Source: Deinococcus cellulosilyticus NBRC 106333 = KACC 11606 (GTDB lineage: Bacteria; Deinococcota; Deinococci; Deinococcales; Deinococcaceae). Taken from it: a stretch of DNA of 64,000 nt. Each line of letters starts with the position of its first letter. Position 1 is the first letter of the stretch. The position numbers were made by a program, and so were the translations under genes. Where the stretch lies: the NCBI RefSeq assembly GCF_007990775.1, contig NZ_BJXB01000023.1, positions 1 to 64,000 on the forward strand, read 5' to 3'. Positions 17,194 through 23,725 of the stretch are shown here, in pieces. The notes beneath the pieces were generated by a model that saw only the letters and a program-made list of their open reading frames with translations, made no database searches and had not been told where the DNA came from.

Positions 17194-18042
17194 ATGGATC
17201 AACGCCTGTATGTGATCGCCAAACCAGCTGTTTTTGCAAAAGCAAGACGATCCCCCAAACACAACCCCAACACCACCAGGCGCCTGGTGGTGCGCAAAGA
17301 TGGGGTGACTCAGGCATACTGGGTGGGTGTGGGGGAACATGTGGCCGACAAGTTGAAACGGGGCCTGAGGGTGTGGCAGGTTGCCATTTCTCTGCGGGCC
17401 TCCAGGATCATTCCCAGTGAAACACCCCGGCAACCGGTGCCCCTCCAAACAATGGAAGCTGCCCGGGAATATGCTGGGGAGGCCCACCGTGAGCTGGTGC
17501 CTTTGACTGAGCGCCTGGCAAAGGCCACTGGAGGCAAAGCGGAGCCGCGGGAGTCCCTGAAAAGCGAAGAACGCATTCAGCGCAAGCTGGACATGGAATA
17601 CCAAGGGGACTTCACCCGTGTGGTGGACATTTCAGGCAGCAGGATCATCTACAAGACCCTGAACAAGCTCTATAAGGGTTTGGCGTACATGCTTGAAGCC
17701 CCTGAACTTCAGGGCCGGATTGTGCGTTTTAAGGACCGCTTTGCGCATCCCGCGCCATCAGGATACCGTGATATATTGATGAATTTGAAAATGAGCAATG
17801 GTGCCATTGTTGAAATGCGTCTGGAAATTGAAGCTTTCAACAAAGCTGCTAAAGAAGAACACAATTATTATAAAGAGTCTGAAATGCTTTTATATCAACT
17901 TGAAATTGAACATAGAGCACCCACGTTTGATGAAGCAAAGCGCCTGCGGTGGCTTTCTGCCAAAGCCAAGGAGATCTATGCAGAGGCCTGGAAAGATGTT
18001 ATAATCAGAAATTATAAGGGGGTGCAAGATGCAGACAGCTGA
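17194..18042 (+). CDS. RelA/SpoT-fold nucleotidyltransferase, possible toxSAS toxin
   Basis: The 282-residue protein carries a RelA/SpoT synthetase-like core at about 118-230: ESLKSEERIQRK, then VVDISGSRIIY with D145, then FKDRF (K180-D181), P-SGYRDI (G190-Y191), E207 in IVEMRLE, and EEHNYYK. The Mg-binding Asp and the Glu are kept, so pyrophosphate transfer is plausible: alarmone synthesis or, as in toxSAS toxins, modification of tRNA or adenosine nucleotides. There is no hydrolase or regulatory domain; the basic N-terminal 110 residues are unique. The 3' end overlaps a small gene by 14 nt, the usual toxin-antitoxin layout. The gene runs against its phage neighbours and becomes AT-rich near the end. 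The ATG was preferred over a TTG 6 nt upstream. Confidence 0.65.
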   Translation: MDQRLYVIAKPAVFAKARRSPKHNPNTTRRLVVRKDGVTQAYWVGVGEHVADKLKRGLRVWQVAISLRASRIIPSETPRQPVPLQTMEAAREYAGEAHRELVPLTERLAKATGGKAEPRESLKSEERIQRKLDMEYQGDFTRVVDISGSRIIYKTLNKLYKGLAYMLEAPELQGRIVRFKDRFAHPAPSGYRDILMNLKMSNGAIVEMRLEIEAFNKAAKEEHNYYKESEMLLYQLEIEHRAPTFDEAKRLRWLSAKAKEIYAEAWKDVIIRNYKGVQDADS

Positions 18043-18262
18043 ATATTTCATCATCGACAACGAGATTCTATTCAAGCTGCGTCCGACTGCCGATGGAAGC
18101 TTCTCTCCCGAAGCCCTCAATCCAGCAACTGGACAGTTTGAACTGGCTCCCCGATTCCTCCCCTGTGTTTTCGGGCGTTCTGACCGAGACACTGTGGAGC
18201 TCACTGAGGCTCAATTCAATGCCGAAGTGAAACGCCGAACCCCGGCCCCCATCGCTTCCTGA
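18029..18262 (+). CDS. small partner of the RelA/SpoT-fold protein (candidate antitoxin)
   Basis: This 77-residue acidic protein starts inside the preceding gene (overlap 18029-18042) with an AAGGGGGTG ribosome-binding site and is followed at once by a terminator. The overlap means tightly coupled expression. It shows an N-terminal beta hairpin (YFIIDNEILFKLRPTADG) and a helix (ELTEAQFNAEVKRR). No known antitoxin family is recognised; the role is inferred from position and size. Confidence 0.5.
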   Translation: MQTAEYFIIDNEILFKLRPTADGSFSPEALNPATGQFELAPRFLPCVFGRSDRDTVELTEAQFNAEVKRRTPAPIAS

Positions 18263-18275
18263 GCCAAAAAAATCC

Positions 18276-18303
18276 AGCGGCCCTGAGAGGCCGCTTTCTT
18301 TTT
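18276..18303 (+). terminator. Rho-independent terminator
   Basis: AGCGGCC (18276-18282) pairs with GGCCGCT (18289-18295), followed by TTTCTTTTT. It ends the two-gene RelA/SpoT-fold unit. Confidence 0.8.
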
Positions 18304-18328
18304 GTACATAATTACAACAATACAACCA

Positions 18329-18346
18329 TACAGTTATACAACTGTA
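18329..18346. promoter_or_regulatory. TACAGTTATACAACTGTA palindrome (stoperator-like)
   Basis: This 18-bp site differs by one base from the perfect palindrome at 55910-55927. It lies between two convergent genes, where a promoter operator is not expected, which suggests a transcription-blocking role. Confidence 0.5.
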
Positions 18347-18712
18347 TCAATTGGGCAAGCTGCCTGAGGATGGGTTCACCACCTGCTCTGCCCTCACCCA
18401 CCCGTGCAGGCGCATGTATTCGGTGTTCATCTGCCGGATGTCGTACTCCGGTGGAACCCTCACCGCGATCACGTTGCGGTGGGTGCGCTGCAGCCAGTGC
18501 CCAAGGCGGTACAGTTCTGCCATCTCCTCCTCGTCCAGTTTGCTGCCCCCCTGGATCAAGATGATGTCGCCGGCCCGGATGTTCAGCACCTGGGTCGCAA
18601 GCAGGAAAGCACGATGCCTGAGGTAATCCCGACTGAACATCACTGCTCCCACCAGCAGGCCCAGCACCAGCAAGCCCAACAGGTATTCAGGCCAGGGCAC
18701 GGGGGGCCTCAC
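18347..18712 (-). CDS. membrane-anchored hypothetical protein
   Basis: A 121-residue protein with one N-terminal transmembrane helix (about 9-26, LLGLLVLGLLVGAVMF) and a soluble domain (about 40-121) that begins RAGDIILIQGGSKLDEEEM and contains RNVIAVRVPPEYDIRQM. It overlaps the preceding 161-residue gene by 26 nt, so translation is coupled. Family unknown. Confidence 0.55.
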   Translation of the reverse strand: MRPPVPWPEYLLGLLVLGLLVGAVMFSRDYLRHRAFLLATQVLNIRAGDIILIQGGSKLDEEEMAELYRLGHWLQRTHRNVIAVRVPPEYDIRQMNTEYMRLHGWVRAEQVVNPSSGSLPN

Positions 18713-19172
18713 CTTCTGCAGCTTCCTGCGCTGGCACCAGCTGGGGCCGGCTGGACATCACCGCAATGTTTTCCTGGAACTTCTCACCCACAGTGGTGCA
18801 GGTGTGTTCTGTGACCATCTGCCAGGCGCACAGCCGCCTGGTGGCCTTGTGCTGCAAGGCATAGAATTGCAGCAATTTCCTGCCAAGGGCCATTGGTTGC
18901 TCCACCGGTTCACTGGTGATGAGTTCATAATCCTGCAGCACTTCATCGGTGGGCTCCCGGGTTTCTCCAAGCACCCCCATAGCAGTGTAGACGCTCATTT
19001 CCAGTTGCACGCTGTATTCCTCGGCAATCTGGCGGGTGCTGTTCAGTAGGGCCTGTTCTGCCTTCGTCGCGTCATCCATCACCCGAACAGTGCCGGGTTG
19101 GGCAAGGCTGGGCAGGGTGTGGGCGGCAAACATGGAGGCTTGCATCATCATGGCTTCGCTCATTTTCATCAC
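18687..19172 (-). CDS. hypothetical protein
   Basis: A 161-residue, mainly helical protein; the first 30 residues are Met/Ala-rich. The start overlaps the dNMP kinase stop by 4 nt (ATGA), so the genes form one operon with 18347-18712. Three close ATG codons make the exact start uncertain. No domain recognised. Confidence 0.5.
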   Translation of the reverse strand: MMKMSEAMMMQASMFAAHTLPSLAQPGTVRVMDDATKAEQALLNSTRQIAEEYSVQLEMSVYTAMGVLGETREPTDEVLQDYELITSEPVEQPMALGRKLLQFYALQHKATRRLCAWQMVTEHTCTTVGEKFQENIAVMSSRPQLVPAQEAAEGEAPRALA

Positions 19173-19900
19173 AGGACCTCAATTCCAAGGGTGTTCAAGA
19201 TGGCATCTCCCTGGGCTTTCAATTCAGGGACAGTGTTGGCTTCAATCAGGTGATCCGGGATCACGGTGTCCACGCTGGCTTCGCTCTCGTGGGCTTGCTG
19301 CTCAGCGGTCAGTTGCTGCTGTTGCTCCAGCGCTGGCCGTTTGACTTTGATGACCAGGCCGGGGCTGGAAGGCAGGGCACCAAAACCGTATTGCTCGTGT
19401 TCTTCATCCCATGTGTGGCTCAGCTTCCAGTGGATGGCCTCTTGCAGGGCCTGGGTGTGCTTGCAGAAAGATCCTCCGGTGAACCGCCCGAGTGGGATTC
19501 CTTTGACGGCATCGGCTTCATTGGCAAACCGCACATCGGTGAACGCCACAGGATCCCCTTTTTGGACCCTCACCCGGGCTTCTTCCAGGGCCAGGCACAC
19601 CCAAAAGCCCGGGTGGATCTTCTTGCGGATCAGGTCGGTGCCCAACCCTTGCAGCTCGGTGCGGACATGTTCACTCTTGCTGGACCCGAAGTAACTGTAG
19701 AAGTGGGTTTCGATCAGTTCTGCCAGTTGGGGAACCACAGGCCGGGTGAGGTTGAGCCCGTCGTCAAGGATGCTGTTCACCATTGCCAGGCCTTTCACTG
19801 GATCGGCCAGCGCAATGCGGTCAAATCCCCGTGGGGCAAGAACTGTCTTGTAGAACGTGTCTTTTCCGTGCCGTGCCTTACCAGAAATACCTATGAGCAT
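19169..19900 (-). CDS. deoxynucleoside monophosphate kinase (T4 gp1-like)
   Basis: The 243-residue protein begins MLIGISGKARHGKDT, a P-loop (residues 7-14) in the form seen in phage dNMP kinases. It continues with ALADPVKG, RTELQGLGTDLIRKKIHPGFWV and VAFTDVRFANEADAVK, the LID and substrate-side segments of the T4 gene 1 family. It would phosphorylate dNMPs to dNDPs for phage DNA synthesis. The C-terminal 60 residues are a Gln/Glu-rich extension. The ATG is preceded by GAGGAGG. It sits downstream of the 147-residue gene with 10 nt between. Confidence 0.75.
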   Translation of the reverse strand: MLIGISGKARHGKDTFYKTVLAPRGFDRIALADPVKGLAMVNSILDDGLNLTRPVVPQLAELIETHFYSYFGSSKSEHVRTELQGLGTDLIRKKIHPGFWVCLALEEARVRVQKGDPVAFTDVRFANEADAVKGIPLGRFTGGSFCKHTQALQEAIHWKLSHTWDEEHEQYGFGALPSSPGLVIKVKRPALEQQQQLTAEQQAHESEASVDTVIPDHLIEANTVPELKAQGDAILNTLGIEVL

Positions 19901-19910
19901 GACTGCCTCC

Positions 19911-20354
19911 TCAAAAGGGCTTTTCGCGTTTTTGCCGGTAATCCAGGGGCAGGGCCCCAAGAAACCTGAGCAGGTGGGCCCAACTGCTGACGTTGATGTG
20001 GTGGGCTGGGCTCTCAACGTGCAGGTGAATGCCGTGCAGGTTCTGCAGGTCATCGGTGTGGTGGACCACCCACACCTGGGTGCGTGAAATGCGGCTGAGG
20101 TCGCTGGGGTTCTGCATTTCTGGGATGTGCAAGGTGGGAAACCCGTTGAGGTCCAACCAGTCCAGAATGCCGGGGTGCCTGGGCGCCAGCAGGCAGGTGA
20201 GCAGTTTGCGCCGGTCCAGCCAGGAAAGCACTTCTGCCGCTCCCATCCTGGGTGGGGTGGCGTTCCTGAGGGCTTTGTTCTGCAAGAAAGCCTGCAGGCC
20301 GTCTTCTTCCAGGACGTGGGTGTTCATGATGCTGGCAAGGGTGACTCCGATCAT
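19911..20354 (-). CDS. hypothetical protein
   Basis: A 147-residue protein whose start overlaps the phosphoesterase stop by 4 nt. The middle (SWLDRRKLLTCLLAPRHPGILDWLDLNGFPTLHIPE) alternates strands and helices, somewhat like a HAD- or TOPRIM-type small domain, but no catalytic motif is clear. It shares the operon with nucleotide-metabolism genes. Confidence 0.5.
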   Translation of the reverse strand: MIGVTLASIMNTHVLEEDGLQAFLQNKALRNATPPRMGAAEVLSWLDRRKLLTCLLAPRHPGILDWLDLNGFPTLHIPEMQNPSDLSRISRTQVWVVHHTDDLQNLHGIHLHVESPAHHINVSSWAHLLRFLGALPLDYRQKREKPF

Positions 20355-21907
20355 GCGGGTTGGCCCTCCAGCACCGGGGCGGTGAACACGGCCCGTGGGC
20401 CTTTTTCCTGGTCCAGCATGAAGGCTTGCATGGCCCTGCGTGCCAGGGTGTACCCTTTTTTGTCATGCCAGCGGTCCACCCCGGACAGGCTGGGGATTTG
20501 ATACCACAGCACCCCACCAGGGTTGCCGCTCTTTTCTTCGTGCAGGTGCCCGGTGTACCAAACACGGTGAAGGGTGCGGCCCCATGCTTCCCGGGCTTCA
20601 CCGGCCATGAGTGCTGGCAGTTCTTTGATCTTGGCCCCATCCCCGTGGGTGAACCCCATGAGGTTGAGACCGTACACCGTGTAAACCCGGTCTCGGTGGT
20701 GGGTTTGGAAGGTCACGCCTTTGGTGTTCCTGAACCACGCCCGGAGGTAAAGCAGGCCGCTGATGGTGCTGTTGTAATCGTGGTTCCCGCGCACCTCCAG
20801 GAATTCCACGTCCTTGCACACCTGCCGCACCAGGTCTGCAGTGTTGGCAAGCAGTTCACAGCCTTCGGTGAGGATGCGCACTGCGGTGCCGTCGTTGTCC
20901 TGGGGGGTGCCTTTGGTGGTGCCGCCGAAGTAATTGTCTGAGTTGAAAAAGTCACTTCCCACCGGGAAAATCACTTTGTCGGGGCGCCCGTGAACAGAAG
21001 CCAGGTCCAGCAGTTCACTGGTTTTCTCGGTGAGCAGCTTGGCGGCTTCATCCCGGGAGTAGTGGGTGCCGGTCTCATCAATCCAGGCCCCTTTGCCGAA
21101 GTGCAGGTCATACGGGGGGATCACCAGGCAGTAAGGTTTTCTGGCCGGCTTGAGGTTCAGGCGGGGCACCTCATACTTGGGCACACTGGAGCTGAGGTGG
21201 TCCAGCAGGGGTTGAATCACCATCGTTTCCAGCTGACGGTATTTGTTGGCGTCTTTGCGGTCCTGTTCGATGGATTGGGCCTGGAAGCGCTGGGCTATGG
21301 CAAGGCGTTTTTGCAGCAGGGCATCGTCCACCAGTCCATCCACGTCTTTGCTCAGCACCTCCTCGTTGGTGAAAGGGTCGCTGTCGTGGGTCCAGCCGTG
21401 CCGGGCTTTGTATTCGATGAACCAACTGCGGGGGATTTGGTAGAGCACACAAATTTGGTTGATGGTTTGCGGGGCCCCATCCCAGTTGCTGTAAGCGGCT
21501 TTCATGGCCCGGTGTTTTTCACCTGGGACTTTCAGGGTGCAGTTGGCGGACCTGAGGAAGGTGTAGTAGGTGTCGGTCTGGGCGTCATAGATGTACGGGG
21601 CATCGTGAATCCAGGCTTTGCCGTCTGCTTCTTTGACTTCCGAGAACCCTTCAGGGCGTTTCGGGTCGGGGTCTGGGGCTCTCACCGTGTTTCCGGGCTC
21701 TGCGGTGATCTGGGCTCCAGCTGGGGCAGCAGCATCGTCGAACTGCACCTGGCCGGACAGCCATTCCAGCACCACCCGGGCCTTGCGGTGGGAGATCCCA
21801 AGCCCCACAATCCGGTAACGTCCAAGGTTGGGGTGTTCGGCTTTGAGGGCCAGAATCTGCGCTTCCAGCTCGGGGGTGAGCCATTCGGGACGGGGAATGC
21901 GTTTCAC
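20351..21907 (-). CDS. calcineurin-like metallophosphoesterase
   Basis: The 518-residue protein has an N-terminal helix-turn-helix-like segment (about 5-55, starting RPEWLTPELEAQILALKAEH) and a C-terminal metallophosphoesterase. The metal ligands appear in order: PPYDLHFGK, PVGSDFFN (in place of GDxx), RGNHD, GFTHGDG and TGHLHEEK. Similar proteins in large phages act on DNA ends or phosphodiesters. A DNA-processing nuclease is therefore likely, but the substrate is not certain. It is the first gene of the 21907-18347 operon, with a palindromic operator and a late-promoter motif upstream. Confidence 0.78.
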   Translation of the reverse strand: MKRIPRPEWLTPELEAQILALKAEHPNLGRYRIVGLGISHRKARVVLEWLSGQVQFDDAAAPAGAQITAEPGNTVRAPDPDPKRPEGFSEVKEADGKAWIHDAPYIYDAQTDTYYTFLRSANCTLKVPGEKHRAMKAAYSNWDGAPQTINQICVLYQIPRSWFIEYKARHGWTHDSDPFTNEEVLSKDVDGLVDDALLQKRLAIAQRFQAQSIEQDRKDANKYRQLETMVIQPLLDHLSSSVPKYEVPRLNLKPARKPYCLVIPPYDLHFGKGAWIDETGTHYSRDEAAKLLTEKTSELLDLASVHGRPDKVIFPVGSDFFNSDNYFGGTTKGTPQDNDGTAVRILTEGCELLANTADLVRQVCKDVEFLEVRGNHDYNSTISGLLYLRAWFRNTKGVTFQTHHRDRVYTVYGLNLMGFTHGDGAKIKELPALMAGEAREAWGRTLHRVWYTGHLHEEKSGNPGGVLWYQIPSLSGVDRWHDKKGYTLARRAMQAFMLDQEKGPRAVFTAPVLEGQPA

Positions 21908-21944
21908 AGTTGACCCCGATCAAACAATGCAACTTTATAACTAT

Positions 21945-21960
21945 ACTGCTGTACAGTTGT
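21945..21960. promoter_or_regulatory. operator-like site of the GTTGTA family
   Basis: ACTGCTGTACAGTTGT is a degenerate member of the palindrome family, with the symmetric core CTGTACAG. It lies 40-50 nt before the phosphoesterase start. Confidence 0.4.
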
Positions 21961-21985
21961 GCTCATGACCTTATTTTCCTTGTGG

Positions 21986-21996
21986 GTGCCGTAAGA
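21986..21996 (-). promoter_or_regulatory. late-promoter-like motif
   Basis: GTGCCGTAAGA on the plus strand, placed right after the lysis-operon terminator. The next annotated start is 79 nt away, further than usual; a 19-codon frame opening at ATG 21965 sits at the usual distance. Confidence 0.5.
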
Positions 21997-21998
21997 AA

Positions 21999-22020
21999 AA
22001 CCTCGCCCGAAAGCGAGGTT
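21999..22020 (-). terminator. Rho-independent terminator of the lysis operon
   Basis: AACCTCGC pairs with GCGAGGTT (22013-22020 with 21999-22006). On the minus strand it is followed by TTTTTC and directly by the next late-promoter-like motif. Confidence 0.8.
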
Positions 22021-22037
22021 TGAGGGATTCCAGAAGT

Positions 22038-22340
22038 TCAGCAGCTGGCACAAGGAACTTGGGGCGTGCCGCCTCGGGCTTTGAAGACGCCGGCAGAGTT
22101 GGCAACATCCACCAGGCCTTCAATCACCAGTCCATAGATGGTGTCCGCATAAGGCCGCAAGACAAGGGGCAGCTTTTCCACCGGGAAAGAAGACTTGAGC
22201 AGCTTGAGGGCTTTCTCTTTCTTCTGGAGGCTGGTGCTCCCATCAGACTCCGAGAGCACTTCCACAAAGCTGATGGCGGTGAGGGCGGCGGCAAGAATCA
22301 GGCGAATCAGGGTCACGGTCTCTTTGAGTTTCTGAAGCAT
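22038..22340 (-). CDS. holin-like protein (LLH type, putative)
   Basis: A 100-residue protein with a single N-terminal hydrophobic helix (about 10-30) and an amphipathic C-terminal half containing KKEKALKLLKSSFP and YGLVIEGLVDVANSAGVF. This layout resembles LLH-family phage holins. It closes the lysis cassette after the endolysin and lipoprotein genes. A second, better-supported holin lies at 23163, so the two may act as holin and antiholin; this is inference. Confidence 0.5.
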   Translation of the reverse strand: MLQKLKETVTLIRLILAAALTAISFVEVLSESDGSTSLQKKEKALKLLKSSFPVEKLPLVLRPYADTIYGLVIEGLVDVANSAGVFKARGGTPQVPCASC

Positions 22341-22349
22341 GGGGTTATT

Positions 22350-22472
22350 TCACTTCCTGCTGCCGTGACACTCCACAGACCAGTTGCTGTGGTCGAAATT
22401 GCCCGAACAAGGCAGCGGCTTGCCACAAGCCACAAGGACCAGAAGGAGACCCATCAACACGGCTTTTATCAT
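22350..22472 (-). CDS. small lipoprotein, outer-spanin-like
   Basis: A 40-residue frame overlaps the endolysin stop (ATGA, 22469-22472). It has a lysine-containing N-terminus, a hydrophobic stretch and a lipobox LVAC with the lipidated cysteine at residue 16, then a short polar domain with two more cysteines. Very small lipoproteins next to endolysins are typical of Rz1-type outer spanins. No inner-membrane spanin partner is obvious, so the lysis role is inferred. Confidence 0.6.
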   Translation of the reverse strand: MIKAVLMGLLLVLVACGKPLPCSGNFDHSNWSVECHGSRK

Positions 22473-23188
22473 TCCTGCGCCCACTTTCTCTGGTGGGAAA
22501 TTCCGAAGTCTTTTTCCAGGTCAAACCGGTGGCCGTGTACAGCACCAAATTTGTCTGTGCCCCCAAGGGCCAGGGCCAGCTTTCTGGACAGCACATCCTC
22601 ATACCACCGGGGGTTTGCACACCGGGCAACCGCATGGGCGAAAGCCTTGAGCTTCTGCCACTCCTGCAGCTCCCCTTTGGGCAGGAAACGGCGGTACATG
22701 TCCAGGTGGTCCACGCGGGGACCGGTCTTCAAAGCACCGTTTTGCACGGCCACATCAAAAGCCAGGGCGAAACCCCGTTCGGTTTCAAACCCAAGGGCCA
22801 GGCAGATGGCCCGGGCGTACACAAAGCGGATCTCCGCAAACTCTGTGAAACCCTGCTGGGCAGCAGCCGTCTTGTAGAGCTGGGCAAACTTGTAAGACCA
22901 CTCCCGGGTGGGCTTCCCTCCTGGGCACACCACATTCAAAAAGAACCACTCGGGGGTGCCTTTCCTGCAGGCCTCCGCAAACTTCTCCCCAAGGATTTTG
23001 CTGGCGGTGGCCGGATCCAGCTGCACGATGCGCTTCAAAAGGGGCTGCAACGTCCGCTGGCCCAAATTCCATTGCAACGGGCCCCAACTGGCCCCCTGCC
23101 CATCGAAATCTCCAGCGAGGTATCCTCCTTCAAACAGGCCTGTCACCTGCAGCACTTTGGGCTTAAGCGCCGGGTTGATCTTGTTCAT
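22469..23188 (-). CDS. endolysin (lysozyme-like peptidoglycan hydrolase)
   Basis: The 239-residue protein starts with a conserved segment VTGLFEGGYLAGDFDGQGASW (about 16-36), then GPLQWNLGQRTLQPLL. This signature is seen in lysozyme-like, chitosanase-related cell-wall hydrolases, with the Glu of the first stretch as the likely acid. There is no signal peptide, so export would need a holin. The ATG at 23188 was chosen because it gives a short overlap with the holin; an ATG at 23233 would add 15 Pro/Lys-rich residues. It is followed by the small lipoprotein. Confidence 0.68.
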   Translation of the reverse strand: MNKINPALKPKVLQVTGLFEGGYLAGDFDGQGASWGPLQWNLGQRTLQPLLKRIVQLDPATASKILGEKFAEACRKGTPEWFFLNVVCPGGKPTREWSYKFAQLYKTAAAQQGFTEFAEIRFVYARAICLALGFETERGFALAFDVAVQNGALKTGPRVDHLDMYRRFLPKGELQEWQKLKAFAHAVARCANPRWYEDVLSRKLALALGGTDKFGAVHGHRFDLEKDFGISHQRKWAQE

Positions 23189-23690
23189 CGGTGTCCTGGG
23201 CACCTTTTTTGGTGCCGGTGTCTTTGGTGCCACTGCTGGCCTCCTTCAGTTCATCGAAAGCTTGCTGGGGGTTGGGGAACAAAACGACTTGCATTCCAAG
23301 CCTGCGTAGGTTCTCAACGATGGATTTCGCCTCGGTGAAAACCAGGTACAGCAGGAAGATGCCCACGGTGTAATCCGCACCGGCCTGGAAGGGCGTGGCC
23401 TTGATGGACACTTCCAGCTGGTAAGCCAGAATCAGGGCCACGGCATAACCACTGAGCTTGGTGATGCTTTTCACCTTCCCGGTGTGGCTGCTGTAAGTTC
23501 CTTCCTTTCGGGATGCCGCAATGCCAGTGATGAGGTCCAGGATCAGCAGAATCAGAAAGCTGACATGGATGGGGGTGATGGGACCAAAGACGGCCAGCAG
23601 GATGCCAGAAAGCACCGTCTTCCAGGTCCAGCCTTCGGTGACGTTGCCCACAAGGGCCACTGCTGCATCAAAAAAGGTCAGGGGTTTCAT
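23163..23690 (-). CDS. phage holin (holin 4 / Cp-1-like family)
   Basis: The 175-residue protein has three hydrophobic helices (about 25-45, 50-65 with LILDLITGI, and 80-100) and the loop ASRKEGTYSSHTGKVKSITKL, matching the pattern of the toxin-secretion/phage-lysis holin family. The C-terminal 50 residues are polar and Lys/Asp-rich. It would open the membrane for the endolysin encoded immediately downstream. The late-promoter-like motif (23710-23720) ends 19 nt before its start. Confidence 0.78.
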   Translation of the reverse strand: MKPLTFFDAAVALVGNVTEGWTWKTVLSGILLAVFGPITPIHVSFLILLILDLITGIAASRKEGTYSSHTGKVKSITKLSGYAVALILAYQLEVSIKATPFQAGADYTVGIFLLYLVFTEAKSIVENLRRLGMQVVLFPNPQQAFDELKEASSGTKDTGTKKGAQDTDEQDQPGA

Positions 23691-23709
23691 GCCCTGACCT
23701 TCTGGGTTG

Positions 23710-23720
23710 CTGCCGTAACA
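23710..23720 (-). promoter_or_regulatory. late-promoter-like motif of the lysis operon
   Basis: CTGCCGTAACA on the plus strand, at the standard distance from the holin start at 23690, just after the tail-fibre stop codon region. Confidence 0.55.
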
Positions 23721-23725
23721 GTGGC

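Noticed and set aside
22345..22635. Minus-strand 96-codon frame across the endolysin end
   Set aside because: It overlaps the endolysin and the lipoprotein frame; the lipoprotein frame has a better start and a lipobox.
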